64,000 bases of DNA from Georgenia daeguensis (GTDB lineage: Bacteria; Actinomycetota; Actinomycetes; Actinomycetales; Actinomycetaceae), in NCBI RefSeq assembly GCF_039537705.1, contig NZ_BAABBA010000008.1, positions 62,001-126,000 of the forward strand. The letters run 5' to 3'. The notes beneath the pieces are model-generated. The model was not told the origin of the DNA and made no database searches. It saw only the letters and a program-made list of their open reading frames with translations. Positions 8,504 to 16,266 of this stretch are shown in pieces (within the stretch, counting starts at the first letter, position 1; every line of letters begins with the position of its first letter). The position numbers and the translations under genes are program-made.

Positions 8504-9367
8504 TCACTCCCCGGCGAAGAACACCGGCTCTGCGGACCAGCCTGGCGTCACGGTCCACAGTCCGTGCGCGCCGGCCGGGACCACGACGCAGACGTTGCCC
8601 GTGGCCGTGCCACCGCCGTAGACCTGGTCGACCTCCCACAGGTCGTCAGGGACGACGCCGCACATGTCGGAGTACGTGCGCGCGTCCGAGCCGACGAAAC
8701 CGACGCCCAGGTCCGTCCCGGCGTGCCCGGACTCGGTGCCGGTGTACGTCGCCGTGACCGGGACGATCCAGTACTCCATGCCCGACGGCGGGGCGCCGTT
8801 GAACTGGTTCTCGGCCTGGATCTCCTCCCCCGCCTCGCGGGGCGCACCGAGGGCGACCTGCCACTCAGGGGTCGAGACTGCGGTGCCGACGGGAAGGGGG
8901 TTGTCACGGCTGCCCTCGTTGCCGGCGAGCGTGCGCACGGTTGATAGGCCCGGGGCCCCGGCTGCGTCGTCGACGCCGCTCGTCGTGCCCCCCTCGGCGA
9001 CGTCCGGGTCGCCGGCCCCGCCGTCGGTCGAGGACGGGGCGCCGCCGGTCGTGGCAGGCGCCCCGGCAACCGCGAGGTCGGCGGTGAGCTCGGCGCCGGC
9101 GGTCGCGGCGGCGTCCGCCGGCCTGTCCGCGGTCGCGCCGCCGATCGCGAGACCTGCCACCAGACCGGCCGCGCCTGCGGCCGCTGCGACCAGGGCGACG
9201 AGGCCTCCCGGCACGCCCCTGCGCACGAAGGGGCCGGGGCGAGCGGTCCAGGCACCGCGGACGGGGCCGGGGGCGGGAGGTGCGTACCCGGCCTCCGCCT
9301 CCGGTGCCGGTGCACCGCCACGGAACGGCGACGTCCCGCCGTCCGCACCGGAGGGGCTCGTGGTCAT
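8504..9367 (-). CDS. membrane-anchored DUF4352-like protein
   Basis: A 287-residue protein with a disordered Pro/Gly-rich N-terminus (about 45 residues), one membrane helix near 50-75 (GLVALVAAAAGAAGLVAGLAIGG), a low-complexity Ala/Gly/Thr stretch, and a C-terminal beta-sandwich (about 150-287). The sandwich begins GSRDNPLPVGTAV and contains YWIVPVTATYTGTES, a pattern typical of DUF4352 telomere-repeat-factor-like domains. Two Cys (SDMCGVV, GNVCVVV) could form a disulfide outside the cell. ATG at 9367 opens the coherent sequence. Function is unknown. Confidence 0.72.
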   Translation of the reverse strand: MTTSPSGADGGTSPFRGGAPAPEAEAGYAPPAPGPVRGAWTARPGPFVRRGVPGGLVALVAAAAGAAGLVAGLAIGGATADRPADAAATAGAELTADLAVAGAPATTGGAPSSTDGGAGDPDVAEGGTTSGVDDAAGAPGLSTVRTLAGNEGSRDNPLPVGTAVSTPEWQVALGAPREAGEEIQAENQFNGAPPSGMEYWIVPVTATYTGTESGHAGTDLGVGFVGSDARTYSDMCGVVPDDLWEVDQVYGGGTATGNVCVVVPAGAHGLWTVTPGWSAEPVFFAGE

Positions 9368-9529
9368 GCGGGCGCTCTCGATTCGCTCGTTCTGTGCCTG
9401 TCCGGTCCGCATTGTGACAGAGCCGGGCCGATCGCCACGCCGCTGACCGACCCGCGGGCGGACCAGGCGCGGAGGGCCACCGGGTTGCGCCGGGAGGTCT
9501 CCGGGGGGCGAAGGCCTCAGGGCCGGCAC

Positions 9530-10576
9530 TCAGAACAGGGCAGGCTGCGACGGCACGCTCACCGCGGGCGGAGGCTCGAGCGCGGCCGATGCCGCCGGCG
9601 CGCCGGCCGGTGAGCGCGCCCAACGGCGCGGGGGCCGGCGGTCGAAGCCGTGCCGGCGGCGGGCGCGGCCTGCACGCTCGCCGAGCCACGTGCGGTACTC
9701 GGCCGGGGCGTAGGAACCGCCCGCGTAGAGCCGGCGGTAGCGCGGCACGAGCGCGGGGTGCTCCCGCTCCAGCCAGGCGAGGAACCACTCGCGTGCGCCG
9801 GGCCGCAGGTGGAGGGCCCCGACGGTCACGTCGGACGCACCTGCCGCGCCGAGGGCTGCGAAGAGGGCGTCGAGCTGCTCCTCGGAGTCGGTGAGCCACG
9901 GCAGGATGGGCATGGCAAGCACCGAGCACTCCAGGCCGGCGTCCGTGATCGCGCGGACGAGGTCGAGCCGCGCCCTCGGTGCCGGGGTGCCGGGTTCGAC
10001 GCGCTGCTGCAGCTCCGGGTCGACGAGCGCGAGCGAGACCGCGACCGAGACGTCGACGTCGCGCGCCGCCTCGACCAGGAGCGGCAGGTCCCGCTTGAGG
10101 AGCGGCCCCTTGGTGAGGACGGAGAACGGCGTGCCGGACTCTGCGAGCGCCCGGATGATGCCCGGCATGAGCCGGTAACGCCCCTCGGCGCGCATGTACG
10201 GGTCTGAGTTCGTCCCCAGGGCGACGTGCTCACGCTGCCAGGACGGGCGGGCGAGCTCCTTGCGCAGCACCTCGACCACGTTGGTCTTGACCACGATCTG
10301 GGTGTCGAAGTCCTGCCCGCTGTCGAGGTCCAGGTACTCGTGCGTGCGGCGCGCGAAGCAGTAGGTGCACCGGTGCAGGCACCCGCGGGTGGTGTTGATC
10401 GTCCACGCGAAGGGCATGGACGACGCCGCCGGGACCCGGTTCAGCGCGCTCCTGCACAGCACCTCGTGGAAGGTGACCCCGTCGAACTCGGGCGTCCGGA
10501 CGCTGCGCACCAGACCGGCGAGCGGCAGCAGCGCCGAGTCGTCCGCGCCGTTGAGCTGGCGAGCCTCCCATCGCAT
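9530..10576 (-). CDS. Rv2578c-type radical SAM protein
   Basis: A 348-residue protein with the radical-SAM cluster motif CLHRCTYCFAR (CxxxCxxC) at about residues 67-77. The flanking regions are typical of the actinobacterial Rv2578c family, related to SplB spore-photoproduct-lyase-like proteins: NTTRGCLHRCTYC, ALGTNSDPYMRAEG and SVLTKGPLLKRDL. It should bind a 4Fe-4S cluster and S-adenosylmethionine; the substrate is not known. The start at 10576 begins MRWEARQL, matching the conserved beginning of this family. The tail after about 300 is basic and Pro/Ala-rich. Confidence 0.85.
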   Translation of the reverse strand: MRWEARQLNGADDSALLPLAGLVRSVRTPEFDGVTFHEVLCRSALNRVPAASSMPFAWTINTTRGCLHRCTYCFARRTHEYLDLDSGQDFDTQIVVKTNVVEVLRKELARPSWQREHVALGTNSDPYMRAEGRYRLMPGIIRALAESGTPFSVLTKGPLLKRDLPLLVEAARDVDVSVAVSLALVDPELQQRVEPGTPAPRARLDLVRAITDAGLECSVLAMPILPWLTDSEEQLDALFAALGAAGASDVTVGALHLRPGAREWFLAWLEREHPALVPRYRRLYAGGSYAPAEYRTWLGERAGRARRRHGFDRRPPRRWARSPAGAPAASAALEPPPAVSVPSQPALF

Positions 10577-10713
10577 GCCACTATTCGAACACACTTGCGA
10601 AGCGGCGTCCAGCGAGCGGAGGTGCGCAGGGGGCACCGGCGTCTCCAGGCAGCGGCGCAGAGCGGGAGCTGCTCACCTCGGGCGTCGGGAGCGGACCGCG
10701 CGCAGGTGGCCGA

Positions 10714-11205
10714 CTACGCCCGGAACGCCCCCGGGCGCGGCTGCCGCCAGGCCGGCACGGAGTAGCCGGCGTCCCAGGGGAACCGGCCGGACCTGTCGTC
10801 GACCGTCAGGTGCAGCACCGGGACCGAGCACTCCGCCGGCCGCTGGTAGTGCAGGTTGGCGGCGAAGACGATGTCACCGGGGTTGGGCGACTCCTCCACG
10901 AAGACCCTGTGCGGCCAGTGCTCGAACGTCACCACCTCGCCCGGCACCAGCTGCCTGCCGCGGTACACCTGCCGGGCCAGGTCGTTCAGCAACCCGCCGG
11001 CGTTGTCCATGTTGAGCCCGAGCACGAGCAGCTCCGGGTGCCCGACGCCGAACAGCCCGACCGTGTAGCAGAAAGGCGTCTGCTCGGCGTCGGGATCCCC
11101 GAACACGTACTCCAGGTGCACGCCGGTCTCACGGATGTGCTGCACCACAAGCTGGGCCTGCTGGTCGAGCCACGCCCCGACCGCGGCGTCGTCCGTCCCC
11201 GTCAT
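10714..11205 (-). CDS. DUF4262 domain protein
   Basis: A 163-residue protein matching the DUF4262 pattern: an N-terminal helix, FCYTVGLFGVGHPELLVLGL, then a beta-rich part with the NLHYQRPAE and WDAGYSVP blocks that close the family. Its biochemical role is unknown. The start ATG at 11205 has a good AAAGGGG site. It lies on the same strand as, but 137 bp from, the radical-SAM gene. Confidence 0.85.
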   Translation of the reverse strand: MTGTDDAAVGAWLDQQAQLVVQHIRETGVHLEYVFGDPDAEQTPFCYTVGLFGVGHPELLVLGLNMDNAGGLLNDLARQVYRGRQLVPGEVVTFEHWPHRVFVEESPNPGDIVFAANLHYQRPAECSVPVLHLTVDDRSGRFPWDAGYSVPAWRQPRPGAFRA

Positions 11206-11359
11206 CGTCGTCCCCTTTCCTCGGTGACGGCGACGCTAGGGCGGACCGCCGACGCCCGGCCGGGGCGATCCACAGGCGAGCGGGGGCCCGGCGGGGCGGT
11301 GGAGAACAGGCGGTGCGGATCGGGCGGTGGGGATCAGGCCCCGAGGACCACGCCGTGGA

Positions 11360-11983
11360 TCAGGCGAGCTTCAGCGTGGTCACGCAGGTCGCGCCGTCGT
11401 CCGTGGTGGAGAACGCGGCCTCCCCCTCGAGGCCGTCGTAGGACACGCGGATCGTGCCGGCGACCTCCCGGGGCAGCCAGAACCCGACGAAGCCGTTGTC
11501 GTAGGTGGTGGTCCGCTCGTCGACGAGCACCTCTCCGGCGTCGTCGACGATGGTCACCTGGACCTCCTCGCCGCCCAGCTCGCCCGTGCAGGTGGTGAGC
11601 GAGTGGTAGAAGCACTCGTGCGTCTGCTCGACAAAGGGCGCCACGGACACGTAGAACCGGTCCTGCGGCAGCTCCATCGCGAGCTCCTCCTCCCCGTCGG
11701 AGAGCACGAGCTGATCGACCCGGACGGAGGCCATGAGGTCGTCCGGCCGTTCGGCGAGCGGGAGCCGGTCCAGCTCGTCGACGATGTCGTCCGCCTCGAG
11801 GCCGTCCAGGTCGTAGGCGGCCAGCCGTCCCTCGACGCCCGACGACGCAGCCTCGGTCGCGCCCGCCGCGGCGGTCTCGCCCGCGCCGGCCCCGGAGGTC
11901 TCGCCAGCACCGGGCTCGGTCGTGGAGCAGCCGGCCAGCACCAGCACGACACCTGCGGCCGCGACCGCGATCCTTCGCCTCAT
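11360..11983 (-). CDS. secreted lipoprotein of unknown function
   Basis: A 207-residue protein with a lipoprotein signal peptide: MRRRIAVAAAGVVLVLAGC, with lipobox VLAGC and the lipidated Cys at residue 19. A Thr/Gly/Ala/Glu-rich linker of about 35 residues follows, then a beta-rich domain with Cys pairs (HECFYHSLTTC and ATCVTT). It should be attached to the outer face of the membrane. Start ATG at 11983 has AGGAGAC in front. No family is recognised. Confidence 0.7.
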   Translation of the reverse strand: MRRRIAVAAAGVVLVLAGCSTTEPGAGETSGAGAGETAAAGATEAASSGVEGRLAAYDLDGLEADDIVDELDRLPLAERPDDLMASVRVDQLVLSDGEEELAMELPQDRFYVSVAPFVEQTHECFYHSLTTCTGELGGEEVQVTIVDDAGEVLVDERTTTYDNGFVGFWLPREVAGTIRVSYDGLEGEAAFSTTDDGATCVTTLKLA

Positions 11984-12264
11984 GTCTCCTCCAGCTGCCG
12001 GGTGGTCCGTTCGTCGTCCGTAACCCTGCCACGCTACGACACGCCCGGATTGGGCCCTAGGTCCGGTTTCGGCGGGCCACGGCGGGGTCGCGAGCGTTCC
12101 GGGCGGTCCGAGGAGCGCCAGGAGAGCGCAGCGGGCCTTGGGCGGGAGCGTCCGGCGACGCGCAGCCGAAGGGCGACGCGCACGGGACGGACGTCCCAGG
12201 GAGGCCGACAACCGGTGCGAGAGGGTCGAAGACGGACGAAACACCCTCACCAAGGAGAACCACC

Positions 12265-12534
12265 ATGTCTACGAGCCCCGCCCGCGTCACTGTCGTCACG
12301 GCCCCCGGGTGCCCGTTCTACGCCGGGGTCGTCAACACCCTGGACAAGCTCGCCGAGCGGCACGACCTCACGGTGATCGAGGTGCTCGCGCAGACCCCGG
12401 AGGGCATGGTGCTCGTCGACGAGTTCCGGCCCGCGATGATGCCGCTCGTCCTCGTCGACGGCGTGTACTTCAGCGAGGGAGTCCTGCCGGCCGAGCGGCT
12501 GGAGCAGCGGCTCGCCGAGACCCGCTCGGCCTGA
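12265..12534 (+). CDS. glutaredoxin/thioredoxin-fold small protein (single-Cys CPFY)
   Basis: An 89-residue protein with the compact glutaredoxin layout: VTVVTAPGCPFYAGVVNTLDKLAERH, then MMPLVLVDGVYFSEGVLP, which holds the cis-Pro equivalent. The active-site motif is CPFY, so only the first catalytic Cys is present, making it monothiol-like. A strong AAGGAG site precedes ATG at 12265. It stands alone and is followed by two tandem GC hairpins. A redox or thiol-transfer role is inferred from fold only. Confidence 0.72.
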   Translation: MSTSPARVTVVTAPGCPFYAGVVNTLDKLAERHDLTVIEVLAQTPEGMVLVDEFRPAMMPLVLVDGVYFSEGVLPAERLEQRLAETRSA

Positions 12535-12541
12535 ACGATCC

Positions 12542-12594
12542 CCGGCCCCGCCGGGGCCGGACCCCGGGACGGGGTGGCGCGCCACCCCGTCCCG
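12542..12594 (+). terminator. two tandem GC hairpins after the glutaredoxin-like gene
   Basis: The first hairpin (12542-12560) is CCGGCCCC-GCC-GGGGCCGG. The second (12565-12594) is a perfect 30-nt palindrome, CGGGACGGGGTGGCG followed directly by its complement. They start 8 and 31 nt after the stop codon and have no T tract. The rest of the gap up to 12878 shows no ORF or site that I can support. Confidence 0.6.
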
Positions 12595-12878
12595 ACCCAT
12601 CCACCCGCGGTGGCCTCCCGTGACCGGCGGTCACGGCGCGCTTCCGCGGGATGAGCTCCCCGCCCGGGCCGCGGCTCGCTCACGGTCCGGCACCCGAGGT
12701 CCCGGCCCTCCACCCAGAACCATCTCAGCATTTTGCGGACGGCCCGTGGGACAAAAGGCACTGGTCAGAATAAGGCTCGGCGACGGTGCGCGTGGGCAGA
12801 ATCGGCACCGATGTGCGACGTCGTGAGAAACCTCTCCGGCCCCCGCCCGAACCGCGGTCCCGACGGCCGCTCGAGCGC

Positions 12879-13526
12879 ATGATGACGCCCATGGCCGACT
12901 TCACGGGCTTCCCGCTCTGGGGACCGCAGTTCTACGCCGACCTCGAGCACCACAACACCCGCGAGTTCTGGGCTGCCAACAAGGACCGGTGGGAACGCGA
13001 GGTCCGCGACCCCGTGCGCGCGCTCGTCACCGCGCTGGAACCGGAGTTCGGACCCGCCACGATCTTCCGCCCGCACCGCGACGTGCGCTTCAGCCCTGAC
13101 AAGTCCCCGTACAGGACGCACCAGGGAGCGATCGCCGGACCGTCTCCCGGCCTGGGCTACTACGTCGGGCTCGACGCCGACGGGCTCATCGTCGGCGGCG
13201 GCTTCCGCACGCACTCCCCCGCCCAGACCGACCGGTTCCGCCGGGCCGTCGACTCCGACGCCGGGGCCGAGCTGGCGGGCGTCGTGGCCGCCGTCGTCGC
13301 CGCCGGGTTCGTGCTGGAGGGCGCCGCCCTGAAGACCCGGCCCCGCGGCTACCGGGCCGACCATCCCCGCGCCGACCTGCTCCGCCGCAAGGAGCTCATG
13401 GCCGTGACGAACGTCGGGACTCCGCCGTGGCTCGCGACCCCCGCCGCGCTGGACCGGGTCCGGCAGATGTGGCGCCAGGTCAGACCGCTGGTGGAGTGGG
13501 CGGTGACCAACGTCGGCCCGGACTGA
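12879..13526 (+). CDS. DUF2461 (TIGR02453) family protein
   Basis: About 215 residues. It opens with the family signature FTGFPLWGPQFYADLEHHNTREFW and continues with RFSPDKSPYRTHQGA, LGYYVGLDADGLIVGGG and LKTRPRGYRADHP, all hallmark DUF2461 blocks. The function of the family is unknown; some members sit beside DNA-repair genes. The start is uncertain: ATGs at 12879, 12882 and 12891 are all possible and none has a clear ribosome-binding site. The upstream 344-bp gap holds only the tandem hairpins of the previous gene. Confidence 0.82.
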   Translation: MMTPMADFTGFPLWGPQFYADLEHHNTREFWAANKDRWEREVRDPVRALVTALEPEFGPATIFRPHRDVRFSPDKSPYRTHQGAIAGPSPGLGYYVGLDADGLIVGGGFRTHSPAQTDRFRRAVDSDAGAELAGVVAAVVAAGFVLEGAALKTRPRGYRADHPRADLLRRKELMAVTNVGTPPWLATPAALDRVRQMWRQVRPLVEWAVTNVGPD

Positions 13527-13641
13527 GGTCTGCGCACGCGTCCAGGGGGCCGCCCCGCCGGGGCCTGCGTAGCATCGACGACGTTTCCCGTCCGCACGAC
13601 GGTCGCCCCGCCGGCGGCCCGCCCAGCCCCGAGGAGCACAC

Positions 13642-14478
13642 ATGATCCCAGCAGGTGCCGCCCAGATCCCGGCGGACGGCGACGAGCTCGCCGGGCGGGT
13701 CGCCCGCTCGCTCAGGGACGCCCTGCACCTGGGGACGGGCGTGGCCGTCACGGCCGCGATGTCCGCCCCCGGAGCGGTCGACCACCTGAGCATCGACCTC
13801 TCGGGCAGCGTGATCGACAACCGGTACCTCTCGCGCAGCGCGATCAGCCTTCGCCCGCCCCGGTCCACCGCCGGAGGCGTCGCCACCGAGCTCGGAAGCC
13901 TCACGCTCACGGGACGACCCGTCGTCGCCTTCGGGGCACCGATCTTCGGGCAGCTCGACGCCCAGCACGTCCCGGCGACGTGGCTCCACGACGACTCGGG
14001 CCAGCTGTGGCTGGCGTTCCGCGACGAGCGTGCCGCCGGCGGGCCGACCGCCGGCCGGGCCGTGGTCGAGGGCGAGGTCGCGGCGGTGAGCACGGCCGCC
14101 GGCACGGTGGCCGCTGAGCTGGCGCAGCAGATGGGCGTGGCGGTCCGGGACGTCAGGGTCACCCCGCTGGCCACGGGCCCGAACCGCTGGCGCTTCGACC
14201 TCGCGGCCAGGGTCTCCAAGGGGTTCGCCTCCACCAACGTCACGGGGCACGCGCAGGTCAGCCTCGACGACAACCTGGTCGTCCGCGTGGAGGAGCTGAC
14301 CGCCCGGGCCGGCGGCCTCCTCGGCTCGCTCGCCCAGGGCATGATCGAGTCGCACCTCGGCCGGTACCGCGACCGTGCGTTCAACCTGAAGGAGCTGACC
14401 TTCGCCGGCGCGCGCGTCACCGGGCTCGACGTCGAGCTCGCCGAGCGGTTCCGCGTGACGGTGACGCTCGGGTCATGA
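13642..14478 (+). CDS. conserved protein of unknown function (LmeA/DUF2993-like?)
   Basis: A 278-residue protein without signal peptide or clear membrane segment. It consists of alternating beta-strand-like stretches in two similar halves (VDHLSIDLSGSVIDNRYLSRSAI and RWRFDLAARVSKGFASTNVTG), each followed by an Arg- or Asn-anchored strand. This resembles lipid-binding DUF2993/LmeA-type proteins only weakly, so I leave the function open. It is convergent with coxG. Confidence 0.6.
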   Translation: MIPAGAAQIPADGDELAGRVARSLRDALHLGTGVAVTAAMSAPGAVDHLSIDLSGSVIDNRYLSRSAISLRPPRSTAGGVATELGSLTLTGRPVVAFGAPIFGQLDAQHVPATWLHDDSGQLWLAFRDERAAGGPTAGRAVVEGEVAAVSTAAGTVAAELAQQMGVAVRDVRVTPLATGPNRWRFDLAARVSKGFASTNVTGHAQVSLDDNLVVRVEELTARAGGLLGSLAQGMIESHLGRYRDRAFNLKELTFAGARVTGLDVELAERFRVTVTLGS

Positions 14479-14539
14479 GCCGAGCGGACGACGAGACGTC
14501 GTCGCCCGCCGAGCCCGGACCGCCTCTCGGGTCAGGGCG

Positions 14540-15415
14540 TCATTCCCGGCCTGCCCGGCCGACGAGAACACCCATCGCGAACCCGGCAAGCCCCACGGCC
14601 AGCGCGCCCGCGTAGCGCTGGAGCAGCACGGGCAGGACGGCGGAGCCGAGGTCGATCGCGTCGTCCTGGTGCGCGGGCGTCACGGGCTGGGGCGGCCCGG
14701 GCTCCGCCGGCGGCACGGGCAGGGGCGGCACGGGCTCCGCCGGCGTCACGGGCTGGGGCGGCACGGGCCCCGCGGGCGGCACGGGCTGCGGCCGGGGCCG
14801 CTCGCTCGGGGCGGGCCGCGGCGACGGTGACGGAGTCGGCCCGGCCGACGCGGCAAGGTCCGCGGGGCTCGCGGAGTCCCCGGGCTCCGCCGTCGCACCG
14901 GAGCGGGACGGCGCTTCACCGGAGCGCGACGCCGTCGCCGCGCCGGCGGGCCGCCCGTCCGGGGCGTCGCCGGCGAACTGGCGCTCGATGCACGCGACGA
15001 ACTGGCCGAGCAGCTTGTCCGAGACGTCCTGCATGACGCCCCGGCCGAACTGCGCCGGCTTGCCGGTGACGGACAGGTCCGTGAGCACCTCCGCCCGGGA
15101 CCCGCCGCCGTCACCGGTCAGCGACATCGTCACCGTGGCCGAGGCGGTGCCGTTCCCCCGCCTGTCCTTGCCGCGCGCCTCGATGACGGCACGGTGGCCG
15201 GCGTCGTCGCGCTCGAGGAACTTCCCGGTCCCCGCGTAGGTCAGGGCGATGGGCCCGAGCTTGACCTTGACGGTGCCGGAGAACTCCTCGGCGCCGGCCT
15301 CGGTGACGGTGGCGCCCGGGAAGCAGCCGCCCACCCGGTTCAGGTCGGTGAGCAGCTCCCAGGCGGCGTCGGGCGCGGCCGGGATGGTGAACGTGTGCGT
15401 CAGCTCCACGGTCAC
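14540..15415 (-). CDS. coxG: CoxG-family SRPBCC protein (CO dehydrogenase accessory, membrane-anchored)
   Basis: A 291-residue protein. Residues 1-150 form an SRPBCC/START-like domain with the CoxG pattern (FTIPAAPDAAWELLTDLNRVGGCFPGA, VKVKLGPIALTYAGTG). A long Pro/Ala/Gly linker follows, and a C-terminal hydrophobic helix (GALAVGLAGFAMGVLVG). CoxG homologues are reported to anchor carbon-monoxide dehydrogenase to the membrane through quinone binding; the terminal helix here fits that. The GTG start at 15415 overlaps the coxM stop (GTGA), so it is translationally coupled and is the last gene of the coxSLMG unit. Confidence 0.85.
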   Translation of the reverse strand: MTVELTHTFTIPAAPDAAWELLTDLNRVGGCFPGATVTEAGAEEFSGTVKVKLGPIALTYAGTGKFLERDDAGHRAVIEARGKDRRGNGTASATVTMSLTGDGGGSRAEVLTDLSVTGKPAQFGRGVMQDVSDKLLGQFVACIERQFAGDAPDGRPAGAATASRSGEAPSRSGATAEPGDSASPADLAASAGPTPSPSPRPAPSERPRPQPVPPAGPVPPQPVTPAEPVPPLPVPPAEPGPPQPVTPAHQDDAIDLGSAVLPVLLQRYAGALAVGLAGFAMGVLVGRAGRE

Positions 15416-16266
15416 GCCCCCACGGCGGTCAGCACGGCCCGGCGGGTGAGGACCCCCGCCAGGTGGCGGCGGTAGTGGGCGTCGCCGTTGAGGTCCGACG
15501 GCGGCTCTGTCCCCTCCCCCACGCGCGCGCAGATCTCGCGCAGGTCCTCGGCGGTGGCCGCGACCCCCACGAGCGCGCGCTCGACGTCGTGGGCGCGCAC
15601 CGGGGTCGAGCCCATGTTGGTCAGCGCGACCCTGGCCTCGGCGATCGTGCCGCCCTCCGCGCGTGCGGTGACGGCGACCCCGACGATCGCCCACTGGTGG
15701 GCGACACGGACGAACTTCTCGTACGCGCTCCCCCACCCGGTGTGCTTGGGGATCTCGATGGCGACGATCACCTCGCCCTCGCCGACGGCGGTCTCGAAGA
15801 GGTCGACGAAGAACTCCGTCGCCGGGACCCGTCGCTCGCCGCCCGGGCCGGCGATGACCATCGTGGCGTCGAGGGCGAGGACCGGGGCCCCGACGTCGCC
15901 GGCCGGGTCGGCGTGGGCCAGCGCCCCGCCGATGGTGCCCCGGTGCCGGATCTGCGGGTCGGCCACCTCGGTGATGGCCTTGACCAGCACCCCGGCGTGC
16001 ACGGCGACGGCCGGATCGTCGAGGAGCTGCTGGTAGGTGGTCATCGCCCCGACCCGCAGGTGCTCACCGGCGTCGGTGATCCCGGCGAGCCCCGGCACCC
16101 GGCCGAGGTCGACGAGCACCTCGGGGGTGTTGAGCCGCATCCGCAGCACGGGCAGCAAGGACTGCCCACCGGCGATGACCTTCGCGTCGTCGCCGTGCTC
16201 GGCGAGGGCGGCGAGCGCCTCCTCCAGGCTGGTGGGGGCCACGTAGTCGAACGTCGCGGGGATCAC
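15412..16266 (-). CDS. coxM: form II CO dehydrogenase-family FAD-binding (medium) subunit
   Basis: A 284-residue FAD subunit of the molybdenum-hydroxylase family. It shows the FAD pyrophosphate loop AGGQSLLPVLRMRL (about residues 32-45), the second FAD motif TIGGALAHADPAGD (about 110-123) and a C-terminal domain with AYEKFVRVAHQWAIVGVAV. It passes electrons from the 2Fe-2S subunit to FAD and on to an acceptor. GTG at 16266 overlaps the coxL stop (GTGA), so I reject longer upstream starts, which would overlap all of coxL. Confidence 0.9.
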   Translation of the reverse strand: MIPATFDYVAPTSLEEALAALAEHGDDAKVIAGGQSLLPVLRMRLNTPEVLVDLGRVPGLAGITDAGEHLRVGAMTTYQQLLDDPAVAVHAGVLVKAITEVADPQIRHRGTIGGALAHADPAGDVGAPVLALDATMVIAGPGGERRVPATEFFVDLFETAVGEGEVIVAIEIPKHTGWGSAYEKFVRVAHQWAIVGVAVTARAEGGTIAEARVALTNMGSTPVRAHDVERALVGVAATAEDLREICARVGEGTEPPSDLNGDAHYRRHLAGVLTRRAVLTAVGA